Below are positions 50,154 to 59,425 of a stretch of DNA of 64,000 nt, piece after piece. The DNA is from Suillus spraguei (taxonomy: Eukaryota > Basidiomycota > Agaricomycetes > Boletales > Suillaceae). Where the stretch lies: the NCBI GenBank assembly GCA_016800925.1, contig JABCPU010000035.1, positions 1 through 64,000 on the forward strand. The letters are read 5' to 3'. Made by a program: the position numbers and the translations under genes. Within the stretch, counting starts at the first letter, position 1. Each line of letters starts with the position of its first letter. The notes beneath the pieces are model-generated. The model saw nothing but the letters and a program-made list of their open reading frames with translations. It was not told where the DNA came from and did not search any database.

Positions 50154-50704
50154 GTGGATCTATGTTCGTGTTTAGATGTTAAATGGTCGTTGATCACCTT
50201 GATATGAATATTGTACATTGTTTTCTACACATTCGAGGGCGGAAAATTCGTGTGACTGCCATGTGCACGCGCCACTTGAGCTTCACTGTTTGTCAAGTCA
50301 TCGCCGCTATGGAGTTTCATGCGGGTGTCTGATGGGTACTATTCAATCATGGTGCTGTCGAGAAGCCTCCTTCACCACCCAGCTTCATTGAATGCAGTCA
50401 TAGCATTACATGGGAACTTTTGACAGTTATCCAAGACCCTTTTGCAGAGGAATCAGAATCCGACTTGTACCTCAATGAAGTACATACTATCATCTATGGT
50501 GCTGAATCGAGCATACATAATCAACTCCGTGATCAAGAAGCAACGAGTCAACGACTATTATCCTTTCATACTATGGTCACTAGGAGACTGAATTGACACA
50601 GTACATTTCTCCTCTATCATCGTGGATATTTGTTTCCCTTCCCCGTGTCGCCCGTCAGATCCATAGCCATGTCAATCATGTTTATGTTACACAGTTTCTT
50701 TGCC
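50154..50704. other. 3' flank between convergent AROM and the peptide gene
   Basis: Convergent intergenic DNA. Parts match the duplicated region at 30,735-31,090 (for example GGAGACTGAATTGACACAGT versus GGAGACTAGATCAACTCAAT), which marks the extent of the segmental duplication. Confidence 0.6.
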
Positions 50705-51284
50705 CTAGTTGAGGTCATCGAGGTCGCCGTAATGAAGACCATCCCGAAGCTCCTTGCGTTTCTCGTCTGGTGTAAAAAGTACGATGCGTAAACGAATAAC
50801 TGACAAATAAGTTATTTCCTACCTGGGATCCTCGCGCTTCTTGGACTCTTCTAGAAGATCACGCTCAAAGTTCATGTCAAGCTCCCCTCGCTTGGCTAGT
50901 TATATCCTACCTGGAATCTCGTACTTTACGTAGTGGGTCTTCAGGCCCCCGCGCTTCTTGGACTCTTCTAGGAGATCACGCTCAGAGTTCACGTTAAGCT
51001 CCCCTCGCTTGGCTAGTTATGTCCTACCTGGAACCTCGTACTTTACGTAGTGGGTCTTCAGGCCCCCGCGCTTCTTGAACTCTTCTAGGAGATCGCGCTC
51101 AAAGTTCATGTTAAGCTCCCCTCGCTTGGCTGAGCGGTGTATTATTGTATCTGAGTGAATATGATGCTGCTGTTGATCATGAATACTTACAGGAACGTTC
51201 CGAGATGGCTTCTGGCATGGGTGACGCCGAAGCAAGAATGACGAGAGATACAAGTACGCTCAAGAGCACAGAAAGCCGCTGCAT
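50705..51284 (-). CDS. Secreted peptide precursor with Kex2-type KR sites (candidate RiPP precursor)
   Basis: The ATG at 51284 begins a clear signal peptide (MQRLSVLLSVLVSLVILASA). Exon 1 (51284-51191) joins through a 61-nt intron to a 102-nt cassette exon (51129-51028); the final exon (50766-50705) completes an 85-codon frame if cassettes 2 and 3 are skipped. After the signal peptide come KR sites (SKR, KKR, EKR) that divide the product into short charged segments with Tyr, for example THYVKYE and, near the end, LHYGDLDDLN. No Cys is seen in these segments. Kex2 would cut at KR in the Golgi. UstYa-family genes lie close by, so a dikaritin-like cyclic peptide is a reasonable guess but is not shown. 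Alternatively it is an unmodified secreted peptide family. Confidence 0.6.
50823..51129 (-). repeat. Three tandem 117-bp exon cassettes in the precursor gene
   Basis: Cassettes begin at 51,129, 51,012 and 50,895, each starting at an AG acceptor and ending in a GTAGGA donor. Cassettes 1 and 2 have 102-nt exons with phase 1 at both ends; cassette 3 is 73 nt and ends out of phase with the last exon. The spacers between cassettes are only 15 nt (GTAGGACATAACTAG), too short to be introns, so a transcript can probably use only one cassette. Confidence 0.8.
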
Positions 51285-51342
51285 GTTTAGGGATAAGAGG
51301 AGTGATTATTCATCGATGCCCTCTACTGTAAATCCCAAAGGA

Positions 51343-51351
51343 CCTTTTATA
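51343..51351 (-). promoter_or_regulatory. TATA box of the peptide precursor gene
   Basis: TATAAAAGG on the minus strand about 60 bp upstream of the start codon. The matching DNA near 31,350 still has a TATATAA motif, although the first exon there is deleted. Confidence 0.55.
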
Positions 51352-51360
51352 CGTTCTCGC

Positions 51361-51917
51361 AGGTCCAGTACAATGGACTAGATTGACGATTTTCTCTTCT
51401 ACAAATGCTAATTGCACACACGCCCAGCTCATGCTGAAATATGAATATGTTGTCATGATTGCTAGCGTCTCTTGCAGTTACATAAGTGCGGATGAATAGT
51501 GGATGCTTGATGCATTGATACCTGAGGTTGCGCCTTGCGATGGAAGTGATCTTCATGGACTAACTCTGGCTAGATGAGTCAGACCTGCTGTAGCGCCAAT
51601 GTGTAGCCACGACGCCATGAGCCCCACTACCAGGTATGAAATGACTTGGAATGAGAGAGACGTGTCGCGAGTGTACACGGAACACGTCGGCAAAGTGACC
51701 TGACTGAGCCTGCTCCTTCCAATTCGGAAGAGGGCTCCAGTGGAGCGCCGTCGACACGAAGATTGCAAATCGCTCCGCCCTTACAATATGTGAATGGAAG
51801 CGATCTTCATGGACTAATTCTGGCTAGATGAGTGTAGATAGAAGAAGGACTGATCACCTGCAAATTGACGGTCACGCCTCTGCTTATGTAATCTTACGTA
51901 AGTAGATCGATGGAACC
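51361..51917. other. Upstream region of the peptide gene
   Basis: No coding signal. Two similar stretches, GGAAGTGATCTTCATGGACTAACTCTGGC (51,542) and its near copy at 51,794, form a ~250-bp direct repeat with GCTAGATGAGT at the end. No other structure seen. Confidence 0.5.
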
Positions 51918-52342
51918 AGCCACATCAGGAAAATCTCAAATTACTTAATCAGACTTTTTTGGACTTTTCACGTCTTTTCAACCTTTTTTTCAGTCATCTG
52001 TTATCTTTCTTAATTCACTGACTGATCCAAACTTATGCGTCCCAATATGTTTTATAAACCTAAGAGACATGCTTGAAAACATAAAAACAGAAATTTGTTA
52101 CCAGTAAGACAGACAGACAGAGTGCTGATTATTTTTGATTCAAAATCCTCTCCTGAAGTGGTAATCTTTACAGAACTCCAATCATTGCAATGGTATGAAA
52201 TAATAATAATAAACTATTCTTGATACTCAAGTTGGACCAGGCAGTGAATTAAAAAAGATAACTGAAAAAAGCCACTCCTTGAAAAGACGTGAAAAGTCCA
52301 AAAAAGTCTGATTATGTAATTTGAGATTTTCCTGATGAGGCT
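51918..52342. mobile_element. MITE-like element with ~60-bp inverted repeats
   Basis: The left end AGCCACATCAGGAAAATCTC and following bases, through AGACTTTTTTGGACTTTTCAC, are mirrored at 52,278-52,342 almost perfectly. The interior (about 300 bp) has no open frame. Size and structure fit a non-autonomous DNA transposon. Target duplication is not clear. It lies in the flank between the peptide gene and the broken UstYa copy D. Confidence 0.75.
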
Positions 52343-53439
52343 ACAATTGATACATGATTGTACTGCTGCTATACAAACACCGTACTAAATGTATGGTGAC
52401 CCTCCTTGTCCGCAAAATTATTCGGAAAGAAACGCTCGTAGCTTTCCAAGCATGTCGCAGAGGACATGCTCCTGTAAACTGCGTCACCATGCTCTGATAT
52501 CAACTCAACCGCATGCGTCGCATCTGTTGCTCACACGACAGCTTCCTGTCTATGACGCTTACCATTTTCATCGCAAGTGTATACGCGTTCCGCGATCCAC
52601 ATCATGAGTTCGGGACGATATTCAGGACAGGAAGTGAAGCGGAAGTACTGAACGTAGAAAAGCGAGTCGGAGAGGTATGATAGCAGTTCCAGGTCAGAGC
52701 CTCGTCGAATTGTTACCTGAAAAATTAGTCTACAACATAACTCGCTGTATACGATATTAGCAGTGCTCGACATGCAAGGAATACACATACTTATGTTACC
52801 ATCAGTACTGTATACCATGATATGCCAATGTGTAGCAGAGTCTATAGTGTAATATTATTGTACTACTACTATAATATCCTTCAAGTTGGCATGGCACGAA
52901 CTTCGTTGTAATTTGAGTTTTCTGGGATCCAATATCCGAGTTGCGCTGTTACTGTGATTGACTGTGGGCATCTGTAGTCCTCGCCTGTGAAGTAATTGTG
53001 CTGGGTGAGCTATCGCAGCTGTGGGACTCTGTCAATACCTGGTTGCTCAAGTCAAGTCAGTGGGGAATTTCTGTTTACTGATGTATTAGTGATATGGCAG
53101 CTTTCGAAGCGATAGGAATGAATTTCCATCCAGCAGCGCCAAAGTTGACGTAACGATAGTTGGAGGTCGGCTTGTATGAGCATGATTGTCAATTCGTTAT
53201 GAAATTGACAATTCAGTTTAGTGGTATCGGGAAACAAGATGATCCAGGAGCAAGTGTATGGGAAGCGTCTGCGCAACATTCTTGCCATCTGCCCCAGATA
53301 TACAATACAAACCTTTCCGAATATTAATTTACATCCCGCTCGTCTCATAAACTCATAATGCGACAGTTCTTCAAAGGCACCAATAACCACCGTCTCCCAT
53401 GGTATTCCTGAACAAGTGCAGTGAGCAAGCAGTATGATA
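52343..53439 (-). other. Mostly noncoding; one unassigned frame
   Basis: A 95-codon minus-strand frame at 52,531-52,818 contains a plausible globular stretch (LELLSYLSDSLFYVQYFRFT, then SCPEYRPELMMWIAERVYTC) but no start context, introns or family are recognised. From about 53,335 the DNA matches the 3' flank of UstYa copy A. The rest shows nothing. Confidence 0.35.
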
Positions 53440-53773
53440 TTCGTCAATCATCGACGTGGGGGGATGAGTTTTAGGGCGGTCAACCGTATCTCCGAAGCGG
53501 GTAACCTCGGACTCTTCGATATGAATAACGTGTTCGAGAGACCAATCTATGATTTTCTCGAAGTTCCTACAGGAATGTCATATCGCAGACGAGTTGAGGG
53601 CGTACGCATCCATAGCGTGAAAGAGAGAAGTAATGAGCAAATAAGTACGCCATGGGTCAACCACAGGCGGAGGGTACGCGACTCGCGACGAAGTTCTGCA
53701 CCGAACCCTTCTGCATCGTCGGTCATTGTTTTCGACAGTATCCATAAGAGTGCTGTGAGAGATATTTGACCAT
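53440..53773 (-). pseudogene. UstYa-family copy D, internally deleted
   Basis: The first exon (start at 53,773) and the last exon of copy A can both be recognised at DNA level: TTGACCCATGGCGTACTTAT and ATGGATGCGTACGCCCTC near the start, and TCGAAGAGTCCGAGGTTACC at the end. The central two thirds, including both HXXHC motifs, are deleted, and a shift near residue 15 breaks exon 1. It is divergent with intact copy C, as copy A is with copy B. Confidence 0.85.
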
Positions 53774-54887
53774 CATGATCGGTAAAGTAACTCTATTACT
53801 GAATGCGAGGGTGCAGCCTGGAACTTAAGGGCATTTAAAATTGTGGGGTGTGAATACGCCATACCTGTCCGACCTTGATTATTGCATACATATCGTGCGT
53901 TATGACATGGATGTTGATGACTCACTGTGATCACCGGTCACTAGGACAAGCGTTGCAGTTGGCAAGGCCCAATGTGGCTGTGCTAGCACTACCATAGTAA
54001 GTAAGTACCACGTTGTGCATGTCTATCACATGGTTCAAAAATGAACAAGTTGGCTACCAGACGCCTTTAGAAACTTGCTATGGATCAATATCATAATGTA
54101 GCTGGGATGCTTACAAATTAAAAAATGGTGAATACGTCCTTTGGAAGTCATTCACTACCATTGACGTGGCAGCTATTCGAAACGAGGCGCCCGGGCCGGC
54201 CTGGCACGTTCAGTGGACGTTAGATCTTAACGCTGGACAACTACAATTCTGGGCATTCCATCATTAGGCAACCATGCTATTCATCCTGACTTTGCAATCT
54301 TCGCAAGTGTTGACGTGAATGATCATTTCAAGAAGTGGATAATTTCAACCCACGAATGAATAAAGACACCTCTCAGGCTGCTACCGAATAAATTAAGGGG
54401 CTAACTGTGCGTGCTAGCTATCCAATGATTCTTTCTAAGTATCTCCACTGTCCAGGTGCTGCCGAGTGTCGGCACATTCACCGGAAGCCGGAAGATTTTG
54501 AAGGCAATTGGAGTTGTTAAGTATTCTGTAAGTCCATTATACATGGCGACTCATTTCACCTACAGATGAGAAGTCGCAGGGTCCACTGGTAGCTAATTCA
54601 CTCCTCCGAGAGACAAATAAAAGGTGATGGGTAGATATATCAGTAATGCCACTTTCCCTGGGAGTCTCGAAAGTGCTGCTCTCCACTCCACGATCTAACT
54701 ATTAAAGTCTCAAGACTGTATACTGAAGGGCGAAAGCAACCGTGAACCCAATAAGAGGAAAAGGGGTAGCGAGTCGCCATGTCATTGTGAAATTGTGACG
54801 TGGCTTCGAGAGCTGAGACCTGAGAAAAAGTCTGGGAGATTCGATAACGTACGCATGTCCCTTTTCTCTCTTCAAGTTACTTCCGGG

Positions 54888-54896
54888 ATAAATAAA
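54888..54896 (+). promoter_or_regulatory. TATA-like element of UstYa copy C
   Basis: ATAAATAAA about 75-80 bp before the start, at the same position and in the same context (CTTCCGGGATAAATAA) as in copy B. Confidence 0.5.
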
Positions 54897-54969
54897 GGCA
54901 TCGCGCTTGCTTAAACGTTTTGGCTGACTCGACCCATCAGCTACAGATTCAGATTTTCTTTCGCGACTC

Positions 54970-55976
54970 ATGAATAAGGAGTACTACTCTCAGTATTCTC
55001 CTCTCGATGTGGTCGACGATGATGGTACCAAGCTCCTTGATAGTGATATAGCAATTAGTCCTCCACCAAAATTTCGCTTCGTTCACTTATGGCCATGGCT
55101 AAGCCATGGTGCGCTAGTGTCCTTGGCTCTGGTGTTCTTCATACTATGGGCGCAGGCGCCTCCGATGGATGACGTGATCCTGTTCTGTACGTGGATCACT
55201 AGAATCAGCGCATAAGATCTTACTTACCCGTCACAGCTCCAGCAAACGAAGCCGTTGAATCCGTTGGCATCATACAATTCAATGGAAGTTTCGATGCTAC
55301 TTCCATATACCGTGGCAGTCCATCTCCAGAGATCGACGCCGCTTGGGATAAGATATCTCTTGATGGTTGCGCTCTATACTTTACTTCTATCGCAGACATC
55401 TACTGACCATATTTTCCAGCGCGTCCAGTCCGTATGACGCTTGAGCAACTGCTCAGAACAGGGGAAAAACCTTCTCCTGCCATGGTTAGGTATCCAGACG
55501 AATACGGTGGAGGTTACATGGCAACTGTGGAATTCATTCACCAGCTCCATTGCTTAGTTAGTTGCAAAACACAGAGACTGGTCGATCTTTACTCAATTTT
55601 CTATAGGACATGCTTCGTAGAGCTAGCCATGGAGATACTTCCTATAATCATGGGAACATGCACGAATCCCCTGAAGAATTTCGTACTCATCTTGGTATGT
55701 ATATTGATTCTTACTTTGTCTGCAACCTGCTTATGTCGCACCTCAGACCATTGCATTGAGATGCTTAGGCAATTCACTATGTGTAGCGGTGATGTGACCA
55801 TGATAACTCATGATTGGGTGGAGGGAAGCACGTCTCCAGTCGCTGATTTCAACGTTCGTCACGAGTGTAGGAACTTTGAGAAGGTCTCAAATTGGGTCGA
55901 TGAGCATCGTGTTATTGTCCCTAAATCAAAGATGGTTCGCTTGGACGATAACGTGGACCTGCCTTCTCGTCCTTGA
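54970..55976 (+). CDS. UstYa-family (DUF3328) oxidase-like protein, copy C
   Basis: Five exons (54970-55186, 55237-55365, 55420-55556, 55607-55694, 55747-55976) give about 266 residues. It starts MNKEYYSQYSPLDVVDDDG; one membrane helix (ALVSLALVFFILWA) follows, so the catalytic part is probably lumenal. GSPSPEIDAAWDKISLD and YGGGYMATVEF precede the first motif HQLHC; the second is HLDHC, restored by the last splice, followed by IEMLRQFTMCSGDVTMITHD and RHECRNFEKV. Both motifs are intact, unlike copy B. It lies about 3.7 kb from the peptide precursor, with the MITE and broken copy D between, and is the best candidate partner enzyme in this module. Confidence 0.88.
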
Positions 55977-57003
55977 TCTCATTCTTGGTGTATTCTCTCC
56001 TTATGAAGCATCATATCTCTACGATCATCGTGATGTAGTCACAGAAGCGTTTAATATACAGTTTGATATCTACCCCAGGATACTTACCTGTTGCTGGATT
56101 GTGGATACTACTGAGTAAATTGCAATCCATTCGCACGGCACTGACTACTCATATTCATATTCCCACCTTTTTGATTTAACAACATTTGTCCGTTTTGTTG
56201 GGGCGTTGAAACATGGTACCTTTTCGTAATTACATGCATCAGCAAAAATGCGATCTGCAACATAGAACTACAGCACGTACAGAGTAAGTATAGCCTGGTT
56301 GCAACCCCCCTCAACATAGCACTATATATCACAGACTACCTGACTTTTTGCACAATGTTGTGTCCTGTACCTTGCACCTCAACTATGTAGTACTGCCATG
56401 TAGCACTACATAGCCTATCATACCATGCCACTCAAATCATAGCAATATTATTTTGCTGCACTTGTACAGATAAAAGCAATAACATCCATTCAATAGCACA
56501 CTTAATCAAGTAAGCTGTGATCCTACTCACACTCACTTTCATTATCCTCAGATCCACCTGGGCTGTCATGCTTGTCTGCATTGTCACTCTCCTGAGTACT
56601 GTCACCCTGTCACTGGCATTCACACATAATACAGTAACATATACCCATCTCAGATGGGCAGCCAAGCATGACAATGTACCAATGGGGATGGGCCATCCCA
56701 TATGGGCCCATGGCAATAATTGTACCATGATATATGAGTGGGCTGAGTGAATGTGTGTACCTAGTGATGTTTCAGCCCAGCTTCAAGCTGCAGGCCAGCC
56801 AAAGCCAGGCCTAAATAAGCTGAGCTAAGCCCAGGCCCAGGTCACAGCCTGCCCAAGGCTTGGGCCTGGGCTTCAATTTTGGGAAGCCTAAGCTGGCAGC
56901 TCAAGCTGTGGCTTGGCACTGACTGTGTAGTACTCTGTTACCATTCTGAAATATATGGTATACATCAGCTCCCAATGTTTCAAAAGGCATGTTACTGTTC
57001 AAC
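55977..57003. other. Intergenic, with GC-rich palindromic stretch
   Basis: No gene is supported. Between about 56,770 and 56,930 the sequence is built from AGCCCAGGCC/GGCCTGGGCT, AGCTTCAAGCTG and TCAAGCTGTGGCTTGG, complementary motifs able to form several small hairpins. The region ends at the LTR of chromovirus copy 2. Confidence 0.55.
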
Positions 57004-57622
57004 TGTTACAGTTGTATGTGCCCCTATTCATTTTCTCTGTCTACTTCACTTGTATATTATGTAACGTGACTCTGACTTGTATGCTCAACGCATCTGTACT
57101 ATAGTTGCCTTCCTTCTTTGGATACGCACTTACATTCTCACGTCTCTCTTGGTCCGTGCGCACATATTGGCCTATTTAAGCACGTTGTATTATGCTTGTA
57201 TACTTTACTTTAATCTTACTGGGTTTTACCTGGAATATCCTTCGCTTAGGTCTCCAACCTAAGTCGTCTTGAATCGTCTCTAAGTCTAAGCACTCCTTAG
57301 CCTTAGTCTCTATTCTCATAGAACCTCTTAGACTTGTCTTTGAGGCCTAACCCTTGATCGTATTTGGAACACATTCCTTGTACTTTCACCTTGTTCTCTT
57401 TTGGACATTGTAGAACTTCCCAGCAGACCATCTGTGTCTTTTCACTGTCACTGGTGGACCTGAACCAGGTGGCACCCCGACTAGGACCCCGGAAACCAAC
57501 CGCCAACAACGCGCTCAACAGTGCTAAGGACGCCCAGAGGCGCCCCAGCGGTCACCAGGACACCAGACAAACCGCCAAAACCCTAGACCAAGAACCAAGA
57601 ACGAAGCAACAAAGCAAACAAA

Positions 57623-59425
57623 ATGCCAACAATCAACTCAACGAGCCCGGTCACCACGACAACCACAGGTAGGGCCAACCGATGGACAGCAGCTGATAAA
57701 CCTTTGCTTTCAACCAGTAGACCCATACAAGACCACATATTGGGCACAGGAACGAAGACAGATGTTGTCAACCTGAACACAGCACGAAAAATCTTGTCCA
57801 TGCACAGTCTTGTAATGCCAACAGCTGGTAGCATGTTGCAATCAATCTCGGTAGCTTTATTCGAATTTAGTATCACAGCAAATCTAGGCGCCACACATAC
57901 TGACATACTACGAGCAATTGCACTAATAATACAGGAAGTTGATACGGAAATAAACACGGAAAACATCATAGAAAAAGTCAAAGCCCTAATAGGCGGACCG
58001 ATTGCGACCCTAGACGAGAAAGTCGAGACATTAACAGAAACAATAGACGCGCAAAAGAAAACAATAGAGTCGATGACGGAGGTACGCACCAACTTGAAAT
58101 CATCAGCGGAAGATTTGGGAAAGATAGCTGGAAACATGAAGAGCACAACGCCACAAAGAACGAGTGATGAACGGTCTGACGGACCACGAACGTTTGCAGA
58201 CGCAGCCAAAACTAACATCCCTGCCCCACTAACGAAGGTACTAGCGAGAAGCGAGACACAGGCAAGGCAGATCTTAGTCGACAGACGATCACAGCTCTTC
58301 GCCAACTCTCTGAAAGACCTAACGGAGGCGCAACTAGTAGCAAAGGCCACCTTAGCAGTGGAGCAAATGTCAAAGGAGAAAGTCGTACTTCCAACATCAA
58401 TCAACTTCATCTCAGCACGCCGTCTCCCTCATGGAGGAGTCCTTTACGAGCTCAACTCACCCGAGGCAGCAGAGTGGTTCAACGTGGCAGCAAACCGAGG
58501 ATACTTCCTGGAACACTTCGGAGTGGAAATAGTGATCAAGGAGCGAACGCACAACATTATAGTGGAAAATGTACCAGTAACCTTTGTACCCAACAACCCA
58601 GCAGCACTAGCGGACGTCGAGAAGAAGGCGGGCTTGAAACCAAAAACGATTAGCAAGGCGCGATACATCAAACCGGAAGCAAGGCGCAAACCAGGACAAT
58701 GAACAGCCCACATAATAGTGACCTTTAACTCCAAGGAGGGAGCAAATCAAGCCATCAAGTTCGGCCTGACAATCGAAGGTAAGAAAGTATATGGAAGAAA
58801 GCTAATACCAGAACCGACCAGATGCCTCAAATGCCACTCGTTCGAAAACACTCACATGGCCGCAGAATGCCCACAGGAACAGGAGACGTGCGGTACATGC
58901 GGGGAACACCACCGAACAGCCGCGTGCCAAGTCACAGATCAAAACGAGTTCTTCTGCAGGAACTGCAAAGTGAAGGGCCATGCGGCCTGGAGTCGACAAT
59001 GCCCGACGTTCACGAAGAAGTGGGATGGACACAAGAACCGCAATGAAGACGCTAAGTACCGATTTTTCCTCACAGAAGACCCTCTTACCTGGGAACCACT
59101 AAAGAGTCAAAATTTTGAAGAGAACAACGAGACAGCCCCAATATGGCAGCAAGCGACGGAAGATCATCAACCACAACGATACCCACCACCAAGAAACAGA
59201 GCGGAACATGGATGGCCCACCAACAACAACAACAACCAAGAACGCGAGGAACGGAACCTCAACAACAGGAACGCCAACCGAATCCCATTGGGAGGTCAAT
59301 CCCGAATCCCAGAAGCATGGCAGATGACAAGACCTCAAGCAGACCACCGAACACAATGGAAACCACCCACCCAAGAAGAGACCGAATGCAAAATAATGTA
59401 CATCTCTTCACCGCGGCGAACTTAG
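57623..59425 (+). pseudogene. LINE ORF1 (gag-like, zinc knuckle), one TGA
   Basis: It starts MPTINSTSPVTTTTTGRANR. One frame stays open from 57,623 to 59,425 apart from TGA at 58,700-58,702 (RKPGQ*TAHIIVTF). An acidic coiled-coil-like part (EKVETLTETIDAQKKTIESM) precedes the break. The C-terminal part has Cys/His knuckles CLKCHSFENTHMAAEC, CGTCGEHHRTAAC and CRNCKVKGHAAWSRQC. It would bind element RNA. The tail is rich in Asn/Gln/Arg. The stop is probably a former CGA Arg codon. Confidence 0.88.

Noticed and set aside
51017..51253. A single 78-codon minus-strand frame starting at 51,253
   Set aside because: Its first part is the intron of the peptide gene. The upstream ATG at 51,284 with a signal peptide and a GTAAGT donor gives a better model.
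50705..51284. Reading the small secreted gene as a mating pheromone precursor
   Set aside because: Basidiomycete pheromone precursors end in a CaaX motif and lack a signal peptide; this one has a signal peptide, KR sites and no C-terminal Cys.
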